Of a stretch of 64,000 nucleotides of DNA, positions 21,513-32,551 are shown one piece after another. Numbering within the stretch: position 1 is the first letter of the stretch; each line of letters opens with the position of its first letter. The notes under the pieces are model-generated. The model worked only from the letters and a program-made list of their open reading frames with translations. It ran no database searches and was not told the origin of the DNA. The DNA comes from Mesostigma viride (lineage: Eukaryota > Streptophyta > Mesostigmatophyceae > Mesostigmatales > Mesostigmataceae). The DNA is taken from positions 1 to 64,000 of the forward strand of contig RPFO01002347.1 in the NCBI GenBank assembly GCA_009746045.1, read 5' to 3'. A program made the translations under genes and the position numbers.

Positions 21513-22938
21513 CTAGGCGTCCCCCCTATGGGGCAGGGTTGCCTGCTTGCCATAGGGGTTCATCAAGTGGTACAACAGCTGATATTGTTCAGCTGCCTGC
21601 TGAGGCACTTTAGTGAGTGCATCAGCAGCGTTGTGTTTGTCCTCCACGTGACGGGTGGACTCCCAGTAGGTGGACTCCTGTTTCAGGACCACCCAGTCAA
21701 GATCAGTGTGGACAGCATAGGGGTTAGCAAGGAAACTGAGGACTGACTGACTGTCAGTGAGCAAGTGTGCCACCACCCCAGCATTGCTGCCTGCTTGCAT
21801 CTGCAACCAAACCAGCACATGATTCAAGTACCTGGCATGAAGCACTGCTGACACCACTGCCCTGCACTCAGCAGCATTGCTGCTGACAGCCTTGCGTCTA
21901 TGCAACCGGCTGTACCATGAAATGAGAGACAAGGGTGCATCATCATTCTGCACAAAATACAAGCCTGACTCCCTTGCCTGCACTTGGTAATCTGCCTGGA
22001 CTCCATGGAACTATCCATCATAGCTTGGATGTGAATGGTTTTGTGGAGATCCAAGGAGTGCAAGATAAGGGGAGGGCCTCCTGGAGAGTTTTGGTGATGG
22101 CTTTGTGACCTACTTGCATCAAGACATCATCATCAACTCTGCTAACCACAGCCAGGTGAGGTGCACACGTTGAGCACAACCACCCCAGCTTGCCTCTAAT
22201 GGTAGGACAGGCTCCAGGTTTGATTTTTGTTTGCAAAACCTCCAAGCAGCTGTGCATGTAATCATTGGGAGAGTAGAGTGCACACACCCACTGGTTTTGA
22301 TGCTGCTGGAGTTGTAACATTGTGCCACAAAATTTTATGGCAGTGGTGCCCAGCTCTACTTGCTTGCCAATCTCAAAATGCTGTGACACTTGTTGAATAA
22401 AATCATCCACAGCACGCCTTGGCCCAGCAATCAGCTGATCATCCCCATGCCACACAAAGGTGAGAATGCCATGAGGGTGTGGGACCACAAAGAAGCAAGG
22501 GTCTATGTCATCATATCTAGCCCCTAACTTTTCAAACACAGCCTGAGCTGACATCCTGAAAATGCGAGGAGCTGATTGCAGCCCTTCAACACCTATGTTA
22601 GCTTTCAGGTACTGCTGAGGGATGTGTTTTGCCCAAACTCTGGGAGTGGAGACTACGTACACCTGACCATGCCACACTTGTTGTGCTATCTCAGGTGAGC
22701 CTTTCAGGAAAGCCCTTTTAATGTCTGTAGCCTTACAGATATAGTCATCCCCATCATTGAGATGACCCACAAAGACAGACAGCAAGATTTTTAGGGATGT
22801 TTGCTGAATGCCTGGCGTGTACAACTCTGCCTCTGTCAGATCAGTGGTGCCCTTGAACTCTGTCACACAAGGTCTAGCATGAAAGATGACTGACCCATCT
22901 GCTGCTGGCTTATGTTTACACACAAACTTCAGGCGCAA
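21513..22938 (-). pseudogene. E2 reverse transcriptase and RNase H (two frame breaks)
   Basis: RT motif A CKATDIKRAFLKG and box FVWHGDDQLIAGP (HGDD, near 22435-22460) are in the frame 22938-22018. RNase H is read through two short shifts near 21985-22060 (MMDSSMESR) into 21983-21513, with SSNAAECRAVVSA, LLTDSQSVLSFL and NAADALTKV. It overlaps the preceding frame by ten bases. Close relative of the intact E5 enzyme (40275-42758). Confidence 0.85.
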
Positions 22939-25271
22939 GTGCTTGCACCCTGCAGGCTTTTTGTCAATAGGTGTGACAGGGGAGTATGAGAAGGACTAAG
23001 AGGATCTGGCACTACCCATTCTTCCCTGGCCTTGTTAAAGGCCTCCACCCATTTTAGGAATCCTATGTGTGTGCGACAGTCTTGCTCTATCTGTTCATAA
23101 GAAAGAGGAGACATTTTAGCCACATCATGCTTGCCCAATCCAAATGAGTTGGGATGAAGTTTTTGGTTGTGAACCAGGTCTGCCACACAGGGTTCTTGCC
23201 CTGGGGCATACTTGGGTGTAGCAAATTTTACAGAAGCAATGTTGGTGTTAAGAAGTTTTTCAAGAGAAATTTTGAAATGATTCAGATCAACACCACCCAT
23301 GTCCTGGATGGATAGTCTATCACTGGATATGAGGACACCAGGGTAACAGAGAAAAGGATCCCCCAATAAAGCATTCCCTTTATAACCTTCCAAGACCTGA
23401 AAAGGAGTGGGGATACCGAGTATAGTCAACATGACCTGACCTAATACCTTGAGGGATGACTGCCCTGAGAAATCAGCCACATGGTGCCAGGGTGAAGGTT
23501 CCAAAGGCAAATGGGGCACAGCCAGGGCACTGATAATGCTGACCTGGGCTTGTGTGTCCACTGCAACCATAAATGGGCTATTGTCATTCTGCCCAACCTT
23601 CCCCACCTTAGCTGATCCTGCAGCAGTTTGAGCTTTGGCTCTATGAGCTGCTTGTAAAATGCGAACAGCGTCTGCTAGGCTGCGTTTGGAAGGTGCAGCT
23701 AGTGGCTGAGCTATGTTCACACTTGTAGAGGTGATAGGTTGCTGATCACCTGTTTTGCCAATGTGACCCTCTGCTGCAGGGGGCCAATCCTGCAGTGACT
23801 GCCTGCAATCATCAAGGGTGACCTGGGTGTCACAGTGGGTGTGGCTCTCACACTCACCAGTGGGTGTTCCAAACAACCACTCACTGGGCAACGCTGGGAT
23901 GCCAGGCAACTGTACAGGGCTGTCGGCCAACAGCTCTTCCTCCTCTGCCACGTCTGACACAGTTGGAAAATACAATTTCATCCTGTGAGGTGAACACCTG
24001 TGAATTTTTCCCGTGTCATTGTGTTTAACTAACACTGTCCTGCCAGTGGTGTTAAACTTTAGGATGGTGGCTGGCCCATGCCAGGTACCCACCTTGCCTA
24101 GTCCCGACTCCTTGTAGAATAGGACCTGATCCCCTTCTCTGAAGGTGGGACGTGGATGCTTTGCATCCTTGACAGCTAACCTGCTAGCTGTCTGTGCTCG
24201 CTGTGCGTTGTAGAGGGCTAGTACCTCAGGTGGATAAATGCCTGCATGCAATCCATCTGGTGTAATGACCACCCCTTGTGGGGTTTTCATGAGTGGCCTC
24301 CTGTTGAGGACTTGGCACAACCTGGTGGACCACAGAGCTCTGTCAGCATAGGACCCACTGTCAGCCAGCAGATTGCCATCTTCTTTGGCTACAAGGGTTT
24401 TAATGGACCTGATGGCCCTTTCAATAATGCCTTGCCTCTCATGATCTTCTAGCCCAGCCAGATCAATAGCCTCACACCCTGGTTCATTGGCAAGACATGT
24501 GAACTGCTGATCCAGTAACAATGCCTCCACAGGGTAGTACCTGGCCTGAGCAATCAAGAGAGCCCTGAGCAACTGTGTCTTGTCCATTCCAGGTAATGGT
24601 TCAATGGTTGTGTACCTTGACCATGCATCTTTAAGTGCCAAGTAAGATTGTCCTTTGATATGAAAGACATCTCCTACCACCCTGCCCTTGCTCTTAGGTG
24701 GGGTAGCTACATGCCACTTAGGGGGTTTGGGTGCATTGAACTGACAATGCTGGCAGTGGGATCTGACCACCTGGCATGCACGTCTGAGTGCTGCCCCCCC
24801 TATTGCTGCTGCCACCACCTCTGCACTCACTTCATGCCCATAAAGGAAATGCAACTGCAAAGCAAGCTCCTGAAAACTGATCTGAGCATCCTCTGCTGGG
24901 GACACTCTGCACACCTTGGGAACCATAGATGTGAAGGTTGGTTTAGAGACATAATCTTCTGAAACCAGCTGTAGCACCTTTCCAGAACTGCTCACTGCTC
25001 TGACAGTGGGGCATGCAGAAGAAGAAGGTGAAGCAGGCACACTCAAGCCAGCATGAGAGGGAGACTCACACTTCTTGCCGTAAGGAGGCCGCTTGCAGTC
25101 CTTGGGGTCACCGTGGGGCGGCCCGTGGCACTTGTGGCACAGGACGTCCAAATGCCCCAGCTCGTCCACGTTCTTGCGGCAGGTGGGCCGCAGGTGGTAC
25201 TTCATGCCACAGCGGGTGCACCGCTGAGAAGACTTGTCCTCCTTGTCCTGCTTCTTGTTGTTGTTGTTGTT

Positions 25272-25313
<42 letters not shown>

Positions 25314-26347
25314 ACTGTTGTTGTTGTTGTTGCTGGAGCTGCCCCCCTTGGAGGGAGACTGCCCCTTACCCTTGCCCTTGCCCCAGCCCCTGCCCTTGCC
25401 CTTGCCCTTGCCCTTGCCCTTGCCCTTGCCCTTAAACATTTGTCCCAGCAGGGACTTGACTTCTGCCATAGTGACAGGTCTCTTGCTCCTGTCTTCCCTC
25501 TCCCTATCCTCCTCCTCCCTCTCTTCCCCCCTGACCCTCTTTACAGAGGTGCCCATGGCCCCCTGGCTAAGGGGAGCCAAGGCCAGCTTGATATAATCCA
25601 ATGCCTCCTTCATGTCCTCCCAGTACTTTGCCATTCCTGTTGCAAGCATAGCGTAGGTGTTTTTGTCAAGTTTGAGTTTCTCAAGGAAGGAACGCAGCAA
25701 GAACTTGTGATCTAGCTGCTGGACATCAGGACGTGCTTTGATGGCTAGCTCATATTTCTTTGTCTCAGCCACATAGTCCACTGATGTGACCCTGTATTCC
25801 TCTACCCACCTGAATGCCCCATAGATGTCCACAGATGAGGGGGTGGAGAGGAGGTCAGTTAGCTCCTTCATGAAAGCCTCCCAAACTGCCCTAGCCTGCG
25901 TGTCCTGCCACTTGGGATACCTACGCTGGAAGACAAGAATGAGATTCTGAATCTGAGAAGAGGACTGATGGTAAAATCCCCCTGCATGAGAGATCCAAAC
26001 CAATTCTTGACATTCAGTTCCTCCCTAGCCAGCTGCAGAGAGAGAAGTGCATGATTCCCCTGCTCCCTAGTATACCCCTCAGGCAGCCCCCTGACATTAA
26101 TCCTATCCACAGGACGGTTTTCATTGTAAGTGGGCAACCTAGAGGGGGATGCAGGGGGAGAGGGAGAAGATGGTGTTGCTGCTGCAGCATTCACAGGAGA
26201 GACCTGCTGAGAGGGAAGTGCTACTTGAGTGAGCTGAGCAGGATGGGCAAACATGGGCTGTGTAGGAGGGTTAGACAACATAGGGGTGGGCTGGTGGGGG
26301 TGTGAGTGTGTGTCACTTCCCGCCTCCTGCTGCGGGCCTCCTCCCAA
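22929..26347 (-). CDS. E2 Gag-integrase-protease polyprotein
   Basis: A short N-terminal frame (26347-25868: GLPEGYTREQ) shifts into a 1024-residue frame (26003-22929). Domains in order: Gag helical region; Lys/Gly repeats (25365-25437) and a poly-Asn run (25255-25333); zinc knuckle CTRCGMKYHLRPTC; integrase zinc domain (FLYGHE...CQHC); integrase core with VVGDVFHI, LLLDQQFT and ERQGIIERA (Asp-x29-Glu); a GPY-like tail (VGTWHGPATIL); then retropepsin with AVDTQAQVSII (near 23556) and NALLGDPFL. Integrase precedes protease within one uninterrupted frame, so the order is not a frame-assignment artefact. Confidence 0.88.
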
Positions 26348-27984
26348 TCATGGAAGGTGGGAGAGAGGGACACTTCATCGTCAGTAGGGTTAGTAAGATT
26401 GTGATGCAACCAGGTAGGCAGAGTTAGCCACCTACCCGCCCCTCTCAGGATGGCGTTGTGTAGGAGCTCCAGCAAACGCACCAGACGCACCCTGCTGCCC
26501 TGCACCCTCCTCCCTGAGAGGAGAGCCTGCAGGGCAGGCAGCAGGTCGTCGCACACCCTACGTGTGCCCTCTTGGAGGTTGGGCAGGCCCAGGATGTGCG
26601 TGATGATTGCACACACCAGGCTGCCCGCCTCCGCGACGTGCATCTGCTGGCTCCTGTCGGCCAGCCCACGGAAGGAGGCTGTGGCTGTCTGTATGGCACG
26701 CCACACGGCCTCATCACCAGGGTGATGAAGTCGCGACCTTGCAGGTCGCCCTCCAGCAGTGCTGGTTGCTGCCCAGCTGCGGTGGGACCCTGGGCCCCTC
26801 CGGCCCTGCCAGGGACTTGTCCTTGTTGCGGCTAGAGGGGGCCTGCCCCCCAGAGCCGCTGGAGGTGCCCGTGACACCCTCCATGGGGGCTGCATCCCCC
26901 GCCAGCGCCGGAGGCGCCGGCGTCGCTGCCGGGGTCCCTGCGACCCCGGGCGCTTGTGTCGCCGCCGGGGTCCCTGCGACCCCGGTGGCCTCCTCAGCCA
27001 CCTGGCCCCCCACGCTGGGCGGGGGAGCCTGCGGCTGAGGTTGGACCCTCTGACCTGCCAGAGGGTCCTGGGTGGCTTCACCACCCATGGGCGTGTTGGG
27101 GGCGTCTGCCGCCCCGCGCCCCGTCGCAGGCGGCATCGCAGCCGCCTCACGCCTATCCGGGCCCCAGCCAACTGGCGTGACTTGGGGCCACGCTGGCAAC
27201 GGAGTCAGCGCGATCTCTGGTCTGGAGACCACGCGCAGCGCCTCTCTCTGGCGCTGCCTGGACGCCCACTGATCAACAGTGCCGGGGTTGTGCCTCGGCC
27301 GATTGGCGAAACAGTACAGCCAAACCGCCACCTGAACCAGTGGGAGCTGCATCCTAAGACGCCCCTCGATCAGCGTGCACCCGATGAACCTCTATCGCGT
27401 GTATCTCCTCATCTGGAAGCAACTGAAAACGTTGAGCATGATCCGGCCGTTCACCGCAATGAACGCCGGGATGTCGTCCTCCCCAAGGGGGAGAAAATGG
27501 GGTGGGCGCCCGAACATGACCGGGGGCGGAACATGTTCCCCATACCGGTCAATGTCCATGGTGGCCATCTGTCGGCCCACGGAAAGGTTGCCAGACGTCG
27601 CAGGTGTCTGCGACGAAAGCTCAAGCGAAGGCCGAGGCCTCGCAGGCGGCACCTCGCCATCCTCCTCGGAGGAATCACTCCGCTCACGACCCCCGTCACC
27701 TGCGACGGGGGAACGTCGTGCCCGGGGGACCTGCCCCCCAGGTGCCATGGCGGACGAACCGCCAGTGGCAAACGGCCGCCCGCTCGCCATCCCCCGGGCG
27801 CCGGGCCCCACCTGCGGGCCCCGACGCCTGGGTTGGTCAGCGACCACCGTGCGGAAGGGACGTTGGGCGTCACCCTCGCATCGGTGGTGGAGGGCGTGCC
27901 CTCCGGCGAAAGGCGGGGTGAGGTGCGCCTGGCAGGCGCCTTCCCCTTGTTGTTGTTGCCGTTGTTGCCGTTGTTGGAAGCCAT
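26348..27984 (-). pseudogene. E2 ORF1 (frameshifted)
   Basis: Starts at ATG 27984 (MASNNGNNGNNNKGKAPARR) 45 bp inside the 5' LTR. A run of C near 27862 causes a shift; the continuing frame has SSEEDGEVPPARPRPS and DIDRYGEHVP to about 27392. Further frames carry Pro/Ala-rich repeats (GVAGTPAAT, twice) and a helical region (LLPALQALLSGRR) to about 26350. Its N-terminus is homologous to E3 ORF1, where the same stretch is in a single frame. Function unknown. Confidence 0.65.
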
Positions 27985-28018
27985 ATCTTTTTTTTTTGCT
28001 TAAAAAAAATATCGAACT

Positions 28019-28028
28019 TTTCAGTCCA
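28019..28028 (-). promoter_or_regulatory. E2 primer binding site
   Basis: On the minus strand TGGACTGAAA directly follows the 5' LTR end CCAACT. E3 has the same sequence in the same place (55863-55872). The priming tRNA is not identified. Confidence 0.6.
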
Positions 28029-28483
28029 AGTTGGATGGAGACTAGGGACGACGAACAACTGCGAAAGCTGAGAGCGAATGATGATTGTATTACAATAATA
28101 CAATGAGAGAGCGATGAAAGCTGAGGGCTCAGAATGGAACTGGGCAGACTCGGGTGCTGTGGCACTCCCCAGTGCTACGCCTATATGCCTATGGCGGTGC
28201 TACCTGCAGCACACGACCAGTGGACAAGTGTACACTGCAATGCCATGCGACCACGTCACTAGCATCCAGCTAAGACTCGGCCCGTCAGGCCCGGCTACAC
28301 CGGACCTGGCGGGTCGAGCTAGCACCTAGGAACAGTCTGGCACTAACCGCACATCGGTCCACATGACACCTCAGTACCGTACACCCTGCCGTACTGTACT
28401 GAGGTGTCCCGCTCAGCCGCGGTAGGCAATACGCGGCGCGCAGGCCGGAAATCCGTGTGTCAGCCTAAGCATCTCATCTAACT
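28029..28483 (-). repeat. E2 5' LTR
   Basis: 455 bp, apparently identical to 19993-20447; followed by TSD CCTGG. Confidence 0.93.
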
Positions 28484-28488
28484 CCTGG

Positions 28489-28731
28489 CGACGTCGTCGC
28501 CCGAATCCTCATCACCACAGGGTCGTTTGCCGACGGCCCTGCTGCGTTACCGAACACAGCGACCCAACCGCCTTCCGCAAGGCCCCTCGCAACGTAGGCC
28601 GCTTGCACAAATGTAGAAGCGTTGGATTGGTGAGTATAGGGGTAGAATGCGTTTTCGCGCGCCGGCAACTCTGGAGCTGCTTCGCGCCTGGGAGATGACT
28701 CAGGTGTCTCAACCCGAGCCTCGGCCGACAT
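28489..28731 (-). pseudogene. E1 ORF1, N-terminal part, cut by E2
   Basis: Starts at ATG 28731 (MSAEARVETPESSPRR), 32 bp after the E1 5' LTR, and runs to the E2 junction (MRIRATTSPG). The frame continues at 19992 on the other side of E2. No domain recognised. The start is chosen because it is the first ATG after the LTR and leads directly into the frame that crosses the insertion. Confidence 0.7.
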
Positions 28732-28762
28732 GAAACCTTGCAAACAGAAATGCAATAGTACG

Positions 28763-29409
28763 AGTTAGTGAGCAGCCAGAACTGTGAGTTCCTGGTCTCT
28801 CACACACACAACGGGATGAGCCAAAGTTGCAAGGCAGCAACCTTTTAACCCGTGCACCAAGCCACGACCACGGTGAGCGGTTCCACGTCCAATGTGGGAG
28901 CCTCGGTTCGTGCTTGCCAAGATAGCTGGTCATCCCCCATGACCAAGCTATATCCTTTGCGTTGTTCCTCGTTCCCATCGGCGTGACGAGGCACGTGCAG
29001 GCAGGCAAGCAAATCCTCAACGTCCACTGGCATCAGTGCAGAGCCAGGACGAACTGGATTTGCCTAGACTCTGCAACCTAGGAAGTACAGGACCTGTCAC
29101 AAGCCTGCAAGGCCTAGTATCCTTGCAGACCTGTGCCAGTTCCTGTAGTCCACCAGTCACAGGCTGCTGCTCCTCTGGTCTACGTGGACCACAGTCACGT
29201 GATAGTCAGGCTAAGCCTGTGCAGGCACGGCCTGCCACGTGTCCTGTCCACTATACCAGAGGACTGCACCTTAGTCAGCCACGGACGGCTAGGACTTCGG
29301 GACCTCATATCTTTCTTGTCCCTTGTCTGTTTCAGGCGGTCAGCACGGCGTTGGAAAGGTCTTTCCAAACTGCATCCACTTAGCATATTGGTTGCCCAAA
29401 ATGCTAACT
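28763..29409 (-). repeat. E1 5' LTR
   Basis: 647 bp, AGTTAG...CTAACT, matching 12444-13092; followed on the right by TSD ATGGT and the resumed Y2 repeat of element Q (29415-29466). Confidence 0.92.
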
Positions 29410-29466
29410 ATGGTGGCCTTATCTTTCCCGCATGCGTTAATTAAACTATATTCAGAGAAAACCGAT

Positions 29467-29726
29467 ACTTTTTCTTCATGCACCAGGATTTGATTGAATT
29501 TTTCCCACTCGTTCTTATCCCAAAAAATGCAAATTCGCGAGGGGTGCCCAACGTCTGTGTAATTTTCAGGTGTTCGGGTCAAGTTTTCACATATGCAGTA
29601 TTTTTGCCAACAGAATGACATCTAGTACACCCCCGATCCACATCAAAACATTTGGGATGGACCCCTTACCTAGTCGCTACACGCGCTTGAAAATTGTCAA
29701 CTCAGTCCTCCTGTGAGGACTGAGTT
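29467..29726. other. Right interior of element T, no gene
   Basis: About 260 bp between the end of DIRS-like element Q and the right TIR of T, A/T-rich and non-coding. Includes the right subterminal hairpin AACTCAGTCCTCctgtGAGGACTGAGTT (29699-29726). Confidence 0.6.
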
Positions 29727-29745
29727 GGGACAGACGACGAGTTAA

Positions 29746-30787
29746 GAAACAACACCTTGTCCGCCATGTACTTAAAGGTGAGGAGCACGGGTACCGGGCC
29801 AGCCTTATACCCCGCGCGCGGGGGAGGCGAACAGCCGACATGCGCAGCTCACCAGTAATGTGCATGGGGGCAAGAATGTCGCGCTTAAATGCTGTAAGAA
29901 GAGTCGTCGAGTCCTCACCTGCCGGCTGGTCGAAGTGCTTGACGATGACGTTGTGGCTGCGCTGGGTGCGGTCGGCCTCCTCGCGGAGGTCGAGGGCTTG
30001 TTGCTTAAGCTGTGCCGCGATGGTGGAGGTGGTGGAGGTGGCGTGGTGCTTGAGCAGGTCCGGCCAGGTCTGGGTGGGAGGGGCGTCGTCGCCTGGGCCA
30101 CTGAGCGGGGGCTGGCTTGGTGGCGATGTCCCTCACCGCCCTGGCGGTGATGCCGGCGGTGTTCTGCATGCACTCGATGGCTATGGCGGTGTCCTTTAGG
30201 CGTTGGTCGATGTCGAGAAGCTGGGCCTTGAGGGTGGCGGTGGAGGTGGAGGTGGCAGTGGAGGTGGAGGCGAGGAGGGTGGAGGTGGAGGTGACGGTGG
30301 TGGAAATGTGAGGGAGCTCAGCAGCCAGCGTGCCGCCCATTGCCCGGCCACATCTGTGGCAAGGGGGATCACGTGCTGCTCGAAAGCTTACTTAAGGAGG
30401 GTGCGGACGATGGCTTCGGTCGCGACGGTTGGAGGGGGGGCCCAGATCTCGGCATCGGAACGCCCGAGGAGGGAGCAGAGGGCGAAGCGCTGGAGCCGGG
30501 GGCGTTTCATGCGCGGAATGATATCAATGTCATCGGTGGTGGAAGGTAGGCCGTTGGGCCAGCGGCCGCGGTTGTGGGAGATGAGGTGCAAGCACAGGGC
30601 TACAAGCGAGGCGTGCGTGCCGAAAAACACGTCTTCCATAAAGGCTCCCGGGGTTCTAGTCCAGAAGCCAGGTGCGTTGATGTCAAAGGCGATCTCGTCC
30701 CAGTGCGGCTCGGCAGGGCGACTGCGCTTAGGTTCAGGCGATGCAGATGGCGAGGCAAGCCCGGGTGGGGGCTGGGCAACCACCAGT
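29746..30787 (-). pseudogene. LINE-A ORF1, main part
   Basis: Minus-strand ORF1 of a LINE, in several frames. The N-terminal part (30783-30388) is Pro/Ser-rich then helical. A Ser/Thr-rich, probably coiled segment (STATLKAQLLDIDQRLKD) follows near 30100-30340. The C-terminal nucleic-acid-binding region (NVIVKHFDQPAGE, RMSAVRLPRARG) lies near 29820-29960. The latter matches copy B at 34516-35037 and resembles L1-type ORF1 proteins. It is joined in frame to 32558-32670 across element D and cut at TTAA by element T. Confidence 0.75.
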
Positions 30788-32551
30788 GTCTAATCACCAA
30801 GAAAATGTCCTCATATGACGACATTTTTAAGCATGGATACCATTTGTAATAACTCACACATTTCAACATATCCATGGGTACGGCATGGAACCATGTTCAT
30901 TTATGATATGTTCAAGAGTAGCAATGCTTAACATCCATGAAATATGCTCATGGTATAATGGTTTACGATTTATGAATGCAGGGGGGTCGCTACGCGAGTG
31001 ACCAACAAGCACTCAAGTCAACAATATGCCCAGAAAGAAGGTAGGGCCAGGTCATGGCTGGTCCTGAAAATGCACCCAAGGTGCCCACAACATGTCTACA
31101 TTACACCCTCGCTATCCTAGACCCTGCAGCCTGCCGGGGGGGGCACAAAATGTAACTGGCAGCCAGGGACCATGGTGCAGGCCAAATAGCAGGTGTAAAG
31201 CTAGCTCAAAGCTAGCTCAGTCCAAAGAATGAAATAAGAAGCAAATACTTGCCAAGGTTAGGTCCGTGATCGTTATTGGAGGCTTGGCTGCCACCACGGT
31301 GCTCGACGATGATGCTGAAGCCTTCAATCATATATGAAGCAGATACTGCAAAGAGGCACAAATAGCAATACAAGCACAATGTAAGCATGACAAGCTCAAG
31401 TTTCCAAGCCAGTCTAGCTCACTTGGACATGAGGTTAAGCGTTAGAAACATATGGGCAACATCCCAGCAAGCCTTGAAAAAGTTTTCAGCAACAAGGCAG
31501 TATATGTGTTAAATCAAACTACCACATTGCAACTAAGCACAGTGACTTCTACTTGCTGCTGTTTTGACGACGCAAGGCCGTTTACCTTTTCAGTGACACC
31601 ACGGGAAAAGAAAGCATTACCCAGCAAACCCCCAAGTTCCCCGGACATAGGCGTAATCACAACCACGACGTTGGGCATTGAAAAAAACCGGAATCATTAA
31701 GTCTGCGGGGGTTATAAGCTACGATACTCTTGACACGCTTATTTAGAACGATGCGGTTGCGGATGACATCCGGAACCTTGTTCTTGACGTGCGCCCAGGC
31801 CGCCAGCTGCGCGGGACAGCTCAAGAAATATATATTAAAGGACGGTGACGCCCGGGAAGCACCAAGCCTTGCGGCAAAAGTAAAATATGGCTCGCGCTCG
31901 CCGTGGTTTTCGCCAGGCGTGACTGCGATATCACGACGAAAAAATGGAGACTCTTTGACCCATCTAACTGCCCAGGTCCCTCTGTTGCCCGGGTCGCCCA
32001 TTAACCCAGAAGCGTACCATAACCCATACTCGCGATATCCGCAGCTACTGGGCGGAAAAAGAAATTGTAAAACCGAACTGCATACTGACCTATCATGCCA
32101 TCTACGTAGCTTCCAGATTTTCTTCAACGATGCCAAAATCCGTTCATGAACAATATTTTCGACATATACAAAGCACCTGCACGTCAAAAGCAGCATCTTC
32201 GAAATGACTAGATGATGATCTAAAGTTCTGTCTTCATTCGGGGCAAAATAATGGCCTATAACCTTCAGGCAAGCCTCAGACCTGGAACGACCCCATAGCC
32301 GTCACTCGACAAAATGCTCGATTACATTGCAACGTTCTTGCTGTAGTAGGTACTTTTCCTCGCCTCATATTTTCCAGGTACGGTCGGCCCCTGTCGACCC
32401 CGGGGGCTTGGCGCGCTCAGTACCTATCCCAGTTTCGCGCCAAAACCCACCAGGGATCCTCAGGACCAACTTTGGCGCCAAAACCGCCCCCCTGACCCCC
32501 CCGTCTCAAACGAGGACTATGTCCTCAAATGAGGACATTTGGTTTTTGGAC
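30788..32551. mobile_element. TIR element D with 6-bp target duplication, inserted in LINE ORF1
   Basis: ACCAGT flanks both sides (30782-30787 and 32552-32557). Imperfect terminal inverted repeats begin GTCTAATCACCAAG (left) and GTCCAAAAACC (right, complemented), followed by a conserved AATGTCCTCAT.TGA.GACAT palindrome. LINE ORF1 reads through in frame when the element and one ACCAGT are removed. The longest interior frame (minus 32196-31657, 179 codons) has a faint hAT-like stretch (VIRNRIVLNKRVK) but 6 bp is not the hAT duplication length. Superfamily unassigned. Confidence 0.75.

Larger units (their letters stand above)
19993..28483 (-). mobile_element. Copia-like retrotransposon E2, nested in ORF1 of E1
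   Basis: 8491 bp between CCTGG (19988-19992) and CCTGG (28484-28488). LTRs of 455 bp (19993-20447 and 28029-28483) appear identical by eye, so insertion is very recent, as expected for the innermost element. LTR ends are AGTTAG...CCAACT on the minus strand. Order on the minus strand: 5' LTR, TGGACTGAAA primer site, ORF1, gag, zinc knuckle, integrase, protease, RT, RNase H, 3' UTR, 3' LTR. E3 at 55433 is an internally deleted relative. Confidence 0.93.
12444..29409 (-). mobile_element. Copia-like retrotransposon E1 (novel IN-PR-RT order), interrupted by E2
   Basis: Bounded by LTRs 12444-13092 and 28763-29409 that start AGTTAG and end CTAACT, with TSD ATGGC (12439-12443) / ATGGT (29410-29414; one later change). 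The insertion splits repeat Y2 of element Q. On the minus strand: 5' LTR, ORF1, gag with zinc knuckle, integrase, retropepsin, RT, RNase H, 3' LTR. Removing E2 leaves about 8.5 kb. Several frame breaks occur. A second copy of the same family begins at 55391 and runs off the window end. Confidence 0.9.
10176..29466. mobile_element. DIRS/TOC1-like element Q with split direct repeats (non-autonomous, interrupted by E1)
   Basis: Repeats lie in the order X1 (10176-10301), spacer, Y1 (10321-10927), X2 (10928-11055), internal region (11056-11891), Y2 (11892-12443 resuming at 29415-29466). On the minus strand this is A1-internal-B1A2-B2, the split-direct-repeat layout of PAT/Kangaroo/TOC1-type tyrosine-recombinase retroelements. 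No TSD is expected. The two outer ends share only AT with the Y1/X2 junction, as expected for integration of a circle. The internal 836 bp has no tyrosine recombinase, RT or methylase frame, so it is non-autonomous. Without E1 it would be about 2.3 kb. Confidence 0.75.
8742..29741. mobile_element. TTAA-flanked non-autonomous DNA transposon T (host of nested insertions)
   Basis: Perfect 15-bp terminal inverted repeats, CTCGTCGTCTGTCCC at 8742-8756 and its complement at 29727-29741, are flanked on both sides by TTAA (8738-8741 and 29742-29745). Subterminal inverted repeats built on AACTCAGTCCTC/GAGGACTGAGTT lie just inside both ends. TTAA duplication is characteristic of piggyBac-like and Kolobok-like transposases. 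Its own sequence is only 8742-10175 plus 29467-29741 (about 1.7 kb), with no transposase frame. The rest is the nested DIRS-like element with E1 and E2. LINE ORF1 is restored across the junction using one TTAA, matching the empty site at 34733. Confidence 0.8.

Noticed and set aside
25013-25715. Plus-strand Val/Leu/Cys-rich frames opposite E2 gag
   Set aside because: Mirror images of the poly-Asn and Gly-Lys codon repeats of the real minus-strand Gag.
12444-29409. A single very large (17 kb) LTR retrotransposon
   Set aside because: A second LTR pair with its own CCTGG duplication lies inside, and ORF1 of the outer element is restored by removing it; these are two nested elements.
29805-30793. 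Plus-strand Gly/Val-rich frames (30203-30793 and neighbours) as host genes
   Set aside because: They are antisense to LINE ORF1, whose minus-strand reading matches a second copy at 34516-35037 and is restored across two insertions.
31657-32196. hAT transposase inside element D
   Set aside because: Only a short stretch vaguely resembles the hAT C-terminus, the target duplication is 6 bp not 8, and no catalytic region is visible.
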